62,000 nt of DNA from Mesostigma viride (GCA_009746045.1 RPFO01000080.1:5531205-5593204), one strand, 5' to 3'. Shown: positions 12,201-27,200, counted from the stretch's first letter. Notes: generated from the sequence alone by a model not told the origin. Translations and numbers: made by a program.

Positions 12201-15200
12201 TTCGTTTTGGGCTCAGGCAGAGGCGGGGTGCATCCTGGAGCGTTTGATTATCCTATTTGCTTTTCATCCAAAGCTACATTGAGCTCAGGCGTGGAAATAT
12301 AATGCAATAGACATTGTGGAGTGTGGCGTAGGAGGCGGAAGGGGCGGGGGCTGGATGGTGCGTGATCACAGTAGCTTGGGGTTCAGCCGCCAGGGGGAAT
12401 GGTTGCCTGTAAGGTTTCCAATATTTTTGCTCAGCATGCCTTCACAATGGGCACTGGGCACGCTAACTAGCTAGGCTATAAGTCGATGTAAACATCAGAA
12501 TTTGGTATCATGCCTACACTGGGCACTGGGCACGCTAACTGGCTAGGCTAAAAGTCGATGTAAACATCAGAATTTGGTATGGAAAAAGGAGGTTACGCTT
12601 ACCCCCCTCAACCCTCTCCCCGCTCCCTTTTGTACCAATCTGCCTGCTCTGCTTTTGTTGATGCTGGCAACCTGTGTTCTATATATAGATCACGGCGGAG
12701 ACCGACGGCACGGTGACCTACTTCATCAAGGGCGGCGGGTGCAGGGACATCAAGGGGCGGCTTAACAACCAATCAGAGGAGATTCGCTACGGTGTTGGTA
12801 CGTGACTACGAAAATACATATGAGAAATCAATAGAAGAACAGTAGCTGGTTCGCCATCGGTGTGAATAAGGAACGTAGTTAATAGGAGAACAGTAGCTGG
12901 TTCGCCATCGGTGGGAATAAGGAACGTAGTTTGCTGCCAACAATCACTTGCCCTTCTCCAGATATCTGGCATTTTTACGAATATTGAGCAAATCTAAAAT
13001 TTGGAGTTTTCAAATTATCATTCCCCTCAATGCATCTTGCTCCCTTGCCCCTTCACCTACGCAGCCACCCACCTATCTGCCTATCAAACCCCTACATGGC
13101 CACGTACCTACCCACCGCCACCCACCCCCACCCACCCCCAAGCATCAGCCACCGAACTCTTGCCTTTCTGTTCCCTGGCCAAAACTTTCCAAGATGCCCC
13201 CATCTCACCCCGACCCTACCCCCACCCCACCAACCCACACCCCACACCCTGCTCCCACCCCACCCCACACCCACTCTGCCCCCACTCTCCCCCTACCTCT
13301 TGGCCCGAATCCCCCCTTCCCCCCCCCAGACTCCACACCGCCCACGCTGACCATCCGCAGTGAGGTGGGCGAGCGCTCCGACTACGAGCTGCTGCTCTTC
13401 AATGTGATTGTGGACGAGCCTGTGTTCGGCCTCACCAACGAATCCCTCAGCGTCACCAACGGCAACCTCACCAGGTACGCGGGTCACGGTACACGCTAGC
13501 AACCTAACCAGGTAACCAGGTGGTCAACTGTACACGCTAGCAACCTAACCAGGTAACCAGGTGGTCACGGTACACGCTAGCAACCTAACCAGGTAACCAG
13601 GTGGTCAACTGTACACGCTAGCAACCTAACCAGGTAACCAGGTGGTCACGGTACACGCTAGCAACCTAACCAGGTAACCAGGTGGTCACTGTACACGCTA
13701 GCAACCTAACCAGGTAACCAGGTGGTCACTGTACACGCTAGCAACCTAACCAGGTAACCAGGTGGTCACTGTACAAGGTACGGGATGCAGACGGGGTCAG
13801 TGTAGAAGGCATGGAGCACAGGCAGCGCTGCTTGAAAAAGCCACCCGCCATCAAAGACGGCAAGTTGACCGGGTAGGGCGCTTGAATGTCATTGCTTGAG
13901 TGTATAAGCAATAGCCTGGGGGTTAGCGTTCTCCGCTTCTCCCCCTCAATGCACGTTCAGGTGGTAGCACTTAATCGTCCGCCCCCCCCCTACCTCACTG
14001 CATGTTCGGATGGGTCTTTCTCCACCCGCCGCCTCTTCATTGCATGTCCGGCGTCCCGCACATGAATGTCGATATCCCCCCAGGATAGCTCACATACGAC
14101 CTAGATTAAATACTACTAGCACTCAAAGAATTGTTATGCTTCGCTCATTTTATATATGACGCGTGGACGGGCTCAAAGGGGACCGACCTGCCGTAGGTAG
14201 CGTAAGACTAGCGCTTGTCACGAGGGTACTGCACCGGCCGGCCCTTTTTGTGCCGAGGCTGAGTGTGGTTCCGGAGTGCAGGCCTAGGTAGCTTCTAACG
14301 TACGTCACTAGACCTTGTTACCTGCGCCAGCCGCCAGGCGTGGCGCAACTGTGATGGGCAGTCAGTACACCTTGTACCTGCGCCAGCCGGCCGGCCTGCG
14401 TGGCGCAATGTGACTGATAGTCAGTACTTAGAGTGGTGTAGGGGACGTAGGGAGGCCTCTTTTCAGCTATTATACTAGCTAATATTATATATATAATACT
14501 AGTATTGAACAAATATATTCTAGTACTATTGTTCCAAGGATTCACTCACGCTGTATAAATTCTGATCAGGCACTCCGCAAAGTTGAAAACCTTTGCGTTC
14601 AGTGCCGGGCCGCGGAAAACGCGGAAAACGCGATCTGCAAATGAATCCGACCGGAATCGAACTGGGGACCTCTCGCACCAATTTTGCTGACTATAGGACG
14701 GACGTCTCCGGTTACCATGGCATCGCCAACTTACACCTACGCTGTATAAATGTTTCTTGTTATCTTCCCTTCCCCTTTCTTGCCCCCTTCGTGCCCCCTC
14801 CCTGCTCTCTCCGTGCCCCCTTCCTGCCCCCTTTGTGACCCCTGCTTGCCACCTTCTTGCCACCTTCTTGCCCCCTTCTTGCCCCCTTTCTGTCCCCTTC
14901 TTGCCCACTTCTTGCCAGCTGGATACCCTCGCCTGAGGGCAACGGGTCGACACTGGTAGTCGTCACGCCCGAGCCCGGCAACCACTTTGTGACGCTGCGC
15001 TACGACGGGGTCATCGCCGACATTGCTGGCAACATCAACGAGGTCAACACGACGGCGCGCATTGACTACTGTAAGTGGGGCCAGTGTACATGGGCTGCTG
15101 GGAGTTGGGTGAACTACACTTCGTGAATGCTGAGTGGGCAACCGTGCATCAACCTTCTGTTAGTAAGATATGCGACAGATTTCAGTGCAGCACGTCTCGC

Positions 15201-18200
15201 ATATCCGTACACTCACATGCTCGCACATACTCTCACATCCTGCCTCTCCCTGCCCACCTACCACCAGTACCGACAACTAATGTGCTGGGTTCGCTGACGA
15301 TGTCTTCCCCACCCACTCCTGCCCACACTCTCCCATACTCTGACACACTCGCTCCCATTGTCACATTTTCTCTCACACATACGCCGCACCCACCTCACCG
15401 CCCAACCCGCACCAGTCATCAACAACCAAGACGTGGTGGACGCGGTGGCGGCGGGCAGTGCGGTGGTGGCCACCACCATCACCACCACGGGCATCGCCGT
15501 CATGGGCGCCGCCCTGGCAGGGAGCACCAGCCTGGGGGTCGGCTCGCCCTCGGTGGCCTCGTTTTCCAGCGGGCTCACGGTATGATGACTATGGTCTCTT
15601 TATAGGTGGGTAGGACCGCACTCTACTCGCATGGTATGTGTTTCCTTCTAGATCTATGTTGGTGGCTGCTTTCTCCAGTGGGCCCACAGCATAGGTCATG
15701 CTACGAATAATAATGACATACTGCTGCTGCTGCTCAGAGGTATTCATTTACAAGCGCAATGCCATAGACGCCGCTGGATTAGCAGGGTTGTGTTATACCA
15801 GATGTACGATTGTAATTGCTTTTTGTTCAGAATTATTGATCATGGATATGATAGAAGTGGTGCCCATTTTCTCTAGTGTGCTCACAGTGTGGACCAAGGA
15901 ATGCACATCCCACTGAACAGGCTGCACATCCCACTGAACGGATGCACATTCCACCAAACAGACTGCACATCCCACTGAACGGAATTAACATCCCACGGTA
16001 TTGTGGTACGAGTAGTAGTGCACGTAGTGGTGCGCTCGTAGTAGTATTATTTGGCCTAGTATTGTTATTTGGCGTAGTGTTATTATTACGCATATATTAT
16101 TTGGCGTAGTATTATTATTACGTCTAGTATTATCATTGGTCGGGATATACAGATATACAGGAGACAGCTCGTGGTCGCCGCCTTCTTGAGCGTGCCCAAG
16201 GTAGGGCTTAAAACAATATATCAGAGTATGACCCTGTTTAAGCGACCCCTAAGGTATAAAAGTTAGGGCTTAAAACAATATATCAGAGTATGACCCTGTT
16301 TAAGCGACCCCTGAGGTATAAAAGGTAGGGCTTAAAACAATATATCAGAGTATGACCCTGTTTAAGCGACCCCTAAGGTATAAAAGGTAGGGCTTAAAAC
16401 AATATATCAGAGTATGACCCTGTTTAAGCAACCCCTAAACCCCTAAAATTGGTCAAGCAGCAAGGTTGGGCCAACGTCAAAATTGCAGCACGGGCTACCT
16501 GAGGTCTGCTCTACTTGGGGAAAATCTCCGTATCACTGACTGAGCACGATTTCGTGGTTGAAGGGGGGGGGGTTGTCTGGGGGCCTATCCCGTTTGTGCC
16601 TAAGCGCCGTTTTCGAGCGCCAAGGGTGGCTTTCAGGGTAGCAGGTGTGGCAAGTGTGCCAGTAGTTAGGGTAAGTGGCAGGAAGGGGGGGGAGGGGGGG
16701 AGTGCTTGGGGCTCGGCTTAAAAGGCGGATTGCCGGCTTGAATGAGGTTAGACAGAGCCGATAGGGTATATGGAAGCCCACAGGGTGCTTTTCAGGGTTG
16801 CAGGGGTGGCAAGTGTGTTAGTAGTATTTGAGGGCCGGGGGGTGGGGGTGGGTAGTCTTCGGGTGTCGGCCTAAGCGGGGTTTCGCTTAAACGGGGTTGT
16901 ATATGGTCCCACAACCCCACGATGTGCTGCTGTGTGTTGTAAATACCAGGCTATGTAAGAAACTGGTGGCCTGCTGCATCGGGTTCGCGGAGCAGAACCA
17001 GGATTCGAATCCTTCTGTATCATTGTTATTGTGGTTTCACCTATTTGAATCCTTCTGCATCATTGTTATTGTGGTTTCACCTATTTGAATCCTTCTGCAT
17101 CATTGTTATTGTGGTTTCACCTATTCGAATCCTTCTGTGTCATTGTTATTGTGGTTTCACCTATTATGGCTTGATGTTGATGTTTTTTTCGGCCGCCCCT
17201 TGATCCTGCTCATGGTTCGTATGTTACTGTTCATGGCTCACACGATTGTGGCCCCTCTTTCTTGACATCAGCCGCCCACCTTTCCCTGGGCATGTTGCCA
17301 CCCATGCTCTTGCCCCTGACAGATCATGATCGGCCACATTCAGACGGTGCAGCAGTTGAACGGGCTGGGGGCGCCCCTGGGGGCCACTTTCCGCCAGCTC
17401 ACGCACGAGGTAAGGGGAGGTTGCTTACCTGGACTGCTATTCAAGGTTATGGTGTCTTCTATTGATCAATGGCCTCACGCACCAGGTAAGGGGAACGTTG
17501 GTTGGTGAACTCTCCAATCTGTATATCTCTTTCACTGAAATAGATCGGTGGGCAAATGTTACCGGGTCATGACATCATGGGTCACCGGTCAGTCCGCTAT
17601 CGAACCAATCCATGTCACCGTCTCAATGGCTGGGCATGCTACTGGCTGCGAGGTGAACGAAACCTGGGCAATGCTCTGCTCCCTTCTTCATACTACCGTG
17701 CCCACAGTCACCGTAAGGTTCGCCTCATGAACAAGGGAAGTTCAATGGGCATGTCTGATTGAGGGGGCATGGTTTCGCGTGGCGTGCCACCAATAGATGC
17801 CTCTTCCTGCTGTTGACTCACGAAGCATGCTAATGCCTTTGTTCTGCCCCTGGCCACCCCTGGCCTCCCGTATCCCTCCCCCCCCCCCCCCTTTCTTCCC
17901 TACCCACTTACCCCCCCAACCCTTCCCCCCTTTCTTCCCCTTACCCCCCTTACCCCCCAGATGAACTGGGTCAACTTCCGTGCAACCCCCCCTTGGCGCT
18001 GGGGCGACGACAAGGACGACAAGAACAAGACGTCTGATGCGGCCAGGGGGGGCACACGGAGGCGTCGGCTGCTGGCCGGACAAGGGCAAGATGGGGGTGT
18101 GCCCAATGGGTGGGGGGGGGGCGCGACCCTATTGCAGCCATTAAGTGACCAAAGCGTCGATGGCAGTAATGCTGACATCCATGCTGCCTCGGCGAATGCC

Positions 18201-21200
18201 AACGTAAATGCTGCCACAGATGCCATCATGAATCCCGATGAAAAAATGAGTGCCCACGCTCTCGCCCTCATTCAGATGGAGATGATCTCGGAAGCATCTG
18301 CGGGGGAGAACAGCGCCCTGCACCCGTTGGTCGAGGCGTCGGTGGAATCATCATTCGACCGGGATGGGAGTCACCGGCGGCGGCGCGCGCTGATGGGGCT
18401 GGATGACCCCGGCGACGAGGTGGACGAGGTGCTCGACTACAAGTTCAAGATGGTCTCCTCCATCTCGTCAAGTGGCCGAGAGAATGTGTTGGGGGACTTT
18501 GTCGACAACAAGCTGCAGGACTTTGGCGCGTGAGTGACCCTAGAGTGGCCCTAGAATCTTCATGGTGTGAATTTGTAGAATTGTGACTACGTAGCATTGT
18601 GACTATGTAGCGTTGTGACTGTGTAACGTTGTGACTATGTAGCGTTGTGACTGTGTAGCATTGTGACTATGTAGTATTGTGACTATGGTATGAATGCACG
18701 GTAAGTATTCTTCCAGCTTGCTTGCTTGAAGGATAGTTTCTTTGTATTGTGTTGATAGTGTGGACAAGGAACTGCAGAATTTTGGTATGTGATCGCTACG
18801 GGCCCTGATTCTACCGATGTATCATAAGTTAACAATCAACCATAAGGCTTCCTGTTGTGCCTATCTATGTCTGCTACGGGCCCTTATTCTACCGATGTAT
18901 CATAAGTTAACAATCAACTATAAGGCTTCCTGTTGTGCCTATATATGTCTGCTACGGGCCCTTATTCTACCGATGTATCATACGTTAACAATCAACCATA
19001 AGGCTTCCTGTTGTGCCTATCTATGTCTGCTACGGGCCCTTACTCTACAGATGTATCATAAGTTAACAATCAACTAAAAGGCTTCCTGTTGTGCCTATCT
19101 ATGTCTGCTACGGGCCCTTATTCTACCGATGTATCATAAGTTAACAATCAACTATAAGGCTTCCTGTCGTGCCTATCTATGTCTGCTACGGGCCCTGATT
19201 CTACAGATGTATCATAAGTTAACTATCAACTGTAAGGCTTCCTGTTGTGCCTATCTATGTCTGCTACGGGCCCTATTCTACTGATGTATCATAAGTTTAC
19301 AATCAACCATAAGGCTTCCTGTTGTGCCTATCTATGTCTTACTTAACACCCAATACAATGCACCCTATATTCAGCACCCTATTACTATCACTATCTACTT
19401 ATCCTGTGTGCAGCGGCTCGATAGAGGGCTTTGCGGTAGCCATCGTCTGGTTGTGCCTACGGCCTAACTCCCTATCCAAGGCCCTATTTCATCTATCCAT
19501 GCGCAATGACTCGATGGAGGAGTTTGCGATCGTCATTTTCTGGTTCTGCCTATCTTACACCCTAGCTATTGCCCTAATAGTATTTTATTGCCCTATCTAC
19601 TCCTTTCCCATATGCAGCGACTCGATGGAAGAGTTTGCGATCGTCATTCTCTGGTTCTGCCTACATGCCCGACTCCCTATCTAATGCCCTGTTTCTTTGC
19701 CCTATCTATCCCTGTCTCGTGTGCAGTGACTCAATGGAGGAGTTTGCAATCGTAATCTTCTGGTTCTGCCTGCTCCTGGTGGCGGTCGGCGGCACCCACC
19801 TCTGCGCCCAGTTCACGTGGGAAAAGCTGCTAGCGAAGGGGGAGATGCCGCCCCTCATGCAGTTCCCGCGGTGCGTGCCCGATGAGCGTCTTTGTAGTAT
19901 TTGGAACACCCATTAGAAGGGATGCCGCCGCTGATGCAGTCCCTGCGGCGGGGGTTTTGGTTGACGGCAAGACATTCGCATTCACCACCACCATCACCAC
20001 CACCACCAGCAGCAGCTTTGATGATCGCACTCCTCAGATTCCGCTTTCCCGCTCCACCGGCTGCTTATTGGTTTGCTGTGTCTTGTATATTCATGTATCA
20101 ACCCCCCTCCCCCGCCAGGTTTGAGATCTTCCTACTCATGGTTGGCTTGCCAGGTGTCACGCGCGCGTGCGCGTCGCTCATCCGACAACGGACTACGGGG
20201 GAAGTTCTCCTCGGAATCGCCGTCCTGCTGGTCTACCCGTTCACCTTCCTCTGCTTCGCGGGATATTTTGTCTTCCGCAAGCTGCTGAGTGTAGGTGACA
20301 GGATCACGAACGGGGGGAGATCGGACAGGGAGGAAATCTAGAGGAGCTGGTGATGTAGGACGTTTCTTACACCATGGCGTATCCACCTTCCTCTGCTTCT
20401 CGGGATAGTTTGTCGTCCACAAAATGCTGGGGGTACGTGGAGGGGGATTGTGAGGGAGGGAGGGAGGGAGGGAGGGAGGGAGGGAGGGAGGGAGGGAGGG
20501 AGGGAGGGAGGGAGGGAGGGAGGGAGGGAGGGAGGGAGGGAGGGGGAGGGAGGGAGGGAGGGAGGGAGGAGGGGGGGGGTTGCTGCGTGTTGCTAGGGGG
20601 TGAAGCTGTCCATCCACTCCCTCACCCACCTGCCCGCCTTGCCTCTGGTGTATGGATACGTTCCCCAGCACCCCTGCCAATGCCACCTCCTACAAGGCCT
20701 GCTTCTGTGCTCACTGTAAGCTGGAGCCCATGAGATGCCCTTACATCTTGGGAACGTAACGCGCATTTCCACAACCAAACGGAAACCAAGAAAGCTTTCC
20801 AGACGCGTCCTCTACAATTTTAGAGCCGGGCCACTCATGACGAATGGACTTGTTAGAGGTAGCAGCGGAGCGCATGACTGTCCAGCTGTCCAAACACGGC
20901 ACCTTGCCCCGCTTCCCCTCCTCTCGCCACCCTGCAGGGCCGGCATGTTAAGTTCATCGCCGAATCCGAGCCAGCTCCCCGTGGGATGAGCAGTCGCGAC
21001 ATTGTGATCAACTTCTGGCGCATGTGCGTGACGGCGCTGGTGGGTCCGCGCCGCGCGGCCGAGTGGATGGTGGTCAACCCGAATCTGGCCGCGAAGAAGG
21101 GCGACTGGGTGTCCAAGTACGGGCTCTTCTTCGAGGATTTGGCGGGGGCCACGCACTACGCGAGGCCGGTCGGTGGGATGTCCGCAGGGGTGGACGTGGC

Positions 21201-24200
21201 GAGCGTGCGGGATGTGGACGATGGGGCGGAGGGGTCGACGGACACAGGTACGTGGACAAGCGCACGTGTAGACAGTTTGACACGTGATCCAGTGCCTTTG
21301 TGTCAGATGGTCGCGTATGTTCTGTATGCTGGGGTTCCAAGGGCTAGAGCTGACCGATGCGGGTAACCAGAGCGTATGGTAGTATAAGCTGGGACACGCT
21401 TTGTGTGAGATGGTCACGTGTGATCTGGATGGTGGACGCTGAAAGGCTGACCGATGCAGGTATGTAGACCGATGCTGACGTGACGTGTTTGTGAGTAGAC
21501 GCTTTGTTGTGCTTGTCACTGGTTTTGCTAGCACCGGGCACAGCGACCCCTTTAGGAATGGGGTGGCCCTCGCGACGCCTCGTGCTGGATATGGACTTGA
21601 AATGGAGAATGGGGGCAAGGGGCCACCGATGCAGGTAGGTCGTTATGCGTTTTTGTATCCTGTGCAGATGAGGTCTGTGCAGATGAGGTCTGTGCAGATG
21701 AGGTCTGTGCAGATGAGGTCTGTGCAGATGAGGTATGTGCAGATGAGGTCTGTGCAGATGAGGTCTGTGCAGATGAGGTCTGCGCAGATGAGGTCGCCGG
21801 TGAGCCGTTCAGTCGTGCAGGCTTCACGGCAACACATAGGAGGTGTAACCTGACGCAGGGAAACACGTTGCTATGTATCGTAGCTGTTCTCGTTGCAGTA
21901 TATTGTGTCTTGCAGTATATGGTGTCTTGCAGTATATGGTGTCGTTCTGTATGATGTGTCATTGATACGCTTCACATGGTCGCCCTTGTGTTGTAAATGC
22001 TAGCACTTCTGTGGCCGATGGGCCCGCAATCGGTACAACGACCCGTGCTATCAAACCTGCGGACACCTCCTTTGATCACAGGGTAAAAATTTGATACTAG
22101 GATCTATGTACAGGGATCAGATATCTCTGACTGGATGGGATCCTTTCACGCCCCACCCTGGTGCGTGCGCTCTCCCTTTTCGCCTGATCCTTTCTCCGCC
22201 TGTCTTCTCCTCGTCTCACCACTACGTCACTTGCATGACTTGTCGGCGGGGCCACTATATGTCACTCCCCGGTCACTCTACCATCCCCATGTGGCCCTCC
22301 CGCTAGGTGTCCAAATGCTCCCCGTCCGTGGCTCCCCCATCACGAGCGGTGCAGGGATCACCACGAGCTCACGGGGCAGTGCGATGACAAGCGCGAGAGA
22401 CGGCGCCGTGGCAGGTTCAAGGGACGGGGGCATCGTGAGCAGAAGGGAGGGGGGCGCCGCATCTACCCACGAGGGGCCGAGCGCGGTCAACTCGCCACCG
22501 CGCGTCGTTGCGTTTTCGACGCGGTCGCTCAATGGGGGTGGGGGCGAGGGCGCTGAGGGAGCAGGGACTTCTGAGAACGGCACTGACGTGGCGATGGTGG
22601 AGATAAATTTGAACGGGGGGGAGGGGAAGGAGGATGCCGACAACCAGGTCGCCGCCAGCAACAGGAGTGTCGGTAATCGGAGTGTGGGTGGCAAGGGCGA
22701 GGATGACGATGTCGAGAAGGGGGGGAAGACTGATGCGGACGAGGAAAAATTAGTGTCCCCCAATGGGGCGGGGAATGTCAGCATTATGGCGACAGATGCT
22801 GACATGGACGCGCCCGGGTCGGGTACGATGGCCGCCACCATCGGCCCCGGTCACTCTATATCCCACGGTGCCCAGGCGGTGGATGCTGCCGCCGCATCGG
22901 CGGGGCGAGCGGGGGGCGATGGGGCGGGGACACTTGGCGCACCGGCGGGCGCGCACAGCCTGCGGCCGCGACTGGACGTGCGGTACTCCAAGGGCCGCTC
23001 CGCGCAGATGCATTTGGTTCGCATCCGGGGGCTGGCGGTCACGGTAGCGCACTGCCGCGCGTCCTACATGTTCCTCACGCTGTGCAAGCAGGTGCGTGCT
23101 GCGATCCTATTGGCTGCCCTGCAGGGCACATGTCTTTATTGTCGTACACTCGTAAATATATACTACTTTATACTGCTGTACACAAGTATTGGTAGATATG
23201 CACATACTGCAGTACACAAGTATAGTATACTGTGTACCTTATCTTCTCGTACAGTATGCTCACGTGACGCAGTCTACGTGATTATTAGAGACCTCCAGTC
23301 TCATATGTGACCATAAAAGGGCCATATAAGACCTCCATATAGACCACCAGTACCTTATGTGACCATAAAAGGGCCATATAAGACCTCCATATAGACCACC
23401 AGTCTCATACGGGACCATAAAAGGGCCATATAAGACCTCCATATAGACCACGGAGTTATGTTTCTAATTAATTAATTAATTAATATAGACCACCCGTCCC
23501 ATATGTTACCACAAAAGGGCCATATAAGATCTCTTTATTGACCACCAGTATCTTATGGTCGCCCACCCCCCCATCCTTCCGCCTATTGCTAAGAGTATTG
23601 TTAGCAATATTGTTAACGATATTGTTGCTAATGTACTTACTAATATTGTTAAACATATTGTTACTTACTCTTAATGATGTCGTTACCCCGGTGGTTTGTA
23701 TTTGCGGAGTGTATGTCCTCTCCTTTGAATCGCCCATCGCCCCTAATACCTTATATCCCGCCCCACCTGCAGTTCCTATTCGCGATCATGCGGGGCACCT
23801 TTTCCTCCCGCAGCCTCTCTTATGTTCACCCATCGCTCCTTATGCGCACTGTATATTCATGTGTTCCGCTGCAGTTCCTATTCGCGATCATGCTGGGAGC
23901 TTACAAATCCGACAACGCGTGGAGCCAGGTGCGTTCAACTGACTTTTGCCCCCATGGCATGAAAGGGCAGGGGCCGCGTTCAGTCCACATGCTCTGTTGT
24001 GTTACTAGATTCTGTCGGTGCATCTGCAGCATCGGTTGTGTTATCCAGCCAGGTGAGCCAGACCAATGGGCAAGTCTTATTTTTTCTTACCAGGGGACCT
24101 TACAAACGAATCTTTTAGTTGTTTGCCCGTCCTCGAGTGCCTTGAGTGGCTGGGATGCACTTGTTATTGTTACTTAAGTTGTTGACATTATTGTTATTGT

Positions 24201-27200
24201 TAGTAGAGAGGGCATCCCGATGTGGGTTTATTACAGACTAGCATATGCTAGCAGTACATACTTTTTTGTATCCATTGGTTTTTTCTTTTCGTTTACTTTG
24301 ACAGATCTGCAGTCGAGGGAAGGGAAGGATGGTGGCTGGTCTTGATTCGACACTGGGAATATCGTCACTGCCCGGAATCTCGTCGCTACTTGTGTTATGA
24401 TGTGGTTAATAGGGTACTAAAAAGCCAGTAGTGGGTGATGTCCTTATGTATTTTTTCCTACCCTGCTCGCTGCTGAAGAGGCATGCGACCTTTTGTCCCA
24501 GCCATGGTCGTCACCATATCATCTGTCTCGCATGATTCCTTATTCGTCCCTCTTGTCTTCTTATCCGCCTCTCGTGTCTCCTTATCTATCTCCTTTACAT
24601 CTCTCCTTATCTGTTTCCTTATCTGTCTCTCATGTCTTCTTATCCGCCTCTCGTGTCTCCTTAACATGTCTCCTTATCTGTTTCCTTATCTGTCTCTCAT
24701 GTCTTCTTATCCGCCTCTCGTGTCTCCTTATCTATCTCCTTTACATGTCTCCTTATCTGTTTCCTTATCTCTCTCATGTCTCCTTATCTGTCCCTCTCGG
24801 CCTTCCTTCATCGTCCTGCCACCCTTCTATAACTGTGGCCCGCATCATGCTTCCCTGGATCGTTTATCTATCCCTTTCGTGTCTATCTCCCTTATCCCCG
24901 CTGTCCCTCATCATGTTTTCCTTATTCGACATCACTTCCATACCTGCGTTCCGCATGGGCACCCTGTGCTGCAGATCATCGTGCTGACGGTGTGGCTGTT
25001 TGCACACACGGCATGGATCTTCGCGTTCAAAGTACGTCAGGAGGCATGATGGCAACCTCCCCGTTGTCATGGTTAATGTTCCGCCTGGGCCGTGCGCATG
25101 CCTCATGCCTTGCTATGGACACCCCCCTGGGTGGGTGCGCCTTTCACGGAACCCCCGTGGACAAGCCTACTTTAGAGCCACTCCTAGTCGCTTCTTTCAG
25201 CCCCCTCCGTCCTGCTTTTAAGTTTCCGACAGGCCCCTTGGCAAGACGCGTGCATACCTACAAGTTTGTGGGCTCTGATGCCCTGTCTTCTCTTGTACTG
25301 CCTGGCGTGCTGGTTAGAGACCCCTTCCTCTCATGCGGCCAAGCGTAAAGGACCTTTTGTCCCTCACGCCACCTCACATGCCTGTTTGAAACCCCTTCCT
25401 CTTACGCCAGCATTCCCAAGGAACTGTCAGTTCCTCATGTGCTTGCATGCCACCTCACGTGCTTGTTTCAACCCGCCCGTTTGCTGCCATTCCTATCTTA
25501 TCATCCCCCGGGTCGTCCTGCGTTGTATGTTCTTTTGTTTGTTCCTTCGAATCGTGACCCCCCTGCCACTTATAATTCCAGCTGCCACTCATGCCTACCC
25601 CCCCCCCCCTTTTATTACCAGCTGCCACTCATGCCTACCCACCCACCCACCCCCTTATATTACCAGCTGCCACTCATACCTACCCCCATACCTACAGAAC
25701 CGTTTGTCCTGTGTGTTCCACCGCTTGTTTATGCAGCTGTTTGTTTGCGCGCTTGTTTCTACCCCCTTCAATTGGATGACATGATATGTATAGCCATACT
25801 GCCCCTTTGCCCCCCACACCTATGCTAAATTCTTACCCCTCATCCATCACACCGCCCTGCGCGGTTGTTTGGTACTCTACTCTGTTCCTATGGGTGCTGA
25901 CCCCCTACCTCCTGTGCCACAAATGGCTTTTTTTCCCATGGCCGGCGCTACCGATGGCTTTCTATTCCTGGGCAACCGATTGTCTCGTCCGCCGCCAGCC
26001 ATTCCTGGACCGCCTCCTCCAGTTTGTGGAGTCCGTGTCCATCACGTTTGAGCTGGGCACGCTCTGCTGCTCGCTGGGCCTGCTCATCAACGACGCGCGC
26101 GACGGCAGCGAGACCACGCGCCACCGGCTGTCGACCGCGATGATCGTGCTGGCGTTTGCGGGCGTGGGCGTGAACGTGATCAACCAGTGAGTGGTGGGAT
26201 GGGATGGGGTCGTAGGAGGACTGGGGAGGCGTGTCCACGTGGTCCACCAGTGAGAAGTATGGTTTGATGTGGTATGATGTGATGTCGCAGTAGCAGTAAG
26301 TGGGGATTGTACCGAGTAAATCACTGAGTATAAGTGGAATCGGTACGAGTCTATGACTGTGATGACTGTGCTGGCACTTGCAGGTGTTCATGTCGACTTT
26401 CGACAGCCAGTAAGTGGGCATGAAAATATTTATGGACGGGGTAGGCAATCATGATAGAGACATAGGGAGGGAGGGAGGGAGGGAGGGAGGGAGGGAGGGA
26501 GGGAGGGAGGGAGGGAGGGAGGGAGGGAGGGAGGGAGGGAGGGAGGGAGGGAGGGAGGGAGGGAGGGAGGGAGGGAGGGAGGGAGGGAGGGAGGGAGACT
26601 GGTAGGTAGGTAGGCAATATAAGATAGGGATAGCGACGATGTTTCTTGGAGTCTCCTTGCCCGTTGTGCTGACTAAAAATATTAGCGGCTTCCTTCCTTG
26701 GTCTTGCCCACACGCGCAGGATGATGTCATCCTCATGCTTAAGCGTGATCCTACAGATTGTGCTACTATATTCACTACCTGATTGATCCCCTCCTATTGG
26801 CCCACACGACATGTGGTACAACCTCAACGGATGCTTTCTTAGAAACGCTAACCCTATGCTATGGTTACAAACTCCTATTCGCCCAACCACGCACCATTCT
26901 CAGGTTGTATTACATCTATCATCATGCCCCAAGGATCGCCTGCCTATGATGGCAACCTGTTCACGATATCTTATAAACACCTCCTATTAACACCCACACC
27001 CACACACAGTCTGCGTGTAGTACACCAACGTCCCCATGCGGATGGGTAACCTACCTAACATGCTAACTAGTTGCTCCTAGTTAATGCTGCTATTCGCCCA
27101 CCTCCGCAGATAGTACGTCATTGTCCCCATGATGAGGGATACCCTACCTAACGTGCTAACTAGTTGCTGCTATTTAATGCTCCGATTCGCCCACCTCCAC

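Noticed and set aside
12948-13499. 183-codon Pro/Thr-rich ORF
   Set aside because: Its first two thirds are the C-rich tract before the exon 8 acceptor; only the end is exon 8.
14640-14740. tRNA-like text on the minus strand (AGTTCGATTCC resembling a B box)
   Set aside because: The T-stem pairs at only three of five positions, and no anticodon arm or acceptor stem closes. At most a relic of a tRNA-derived SINE.
20132-20686. 184-codon minus-strand ORF with Pro-Ser repeats
   Set aside because: Produced by the GGGA microsatellite and overlapping gene A exon 14 on the other strand.
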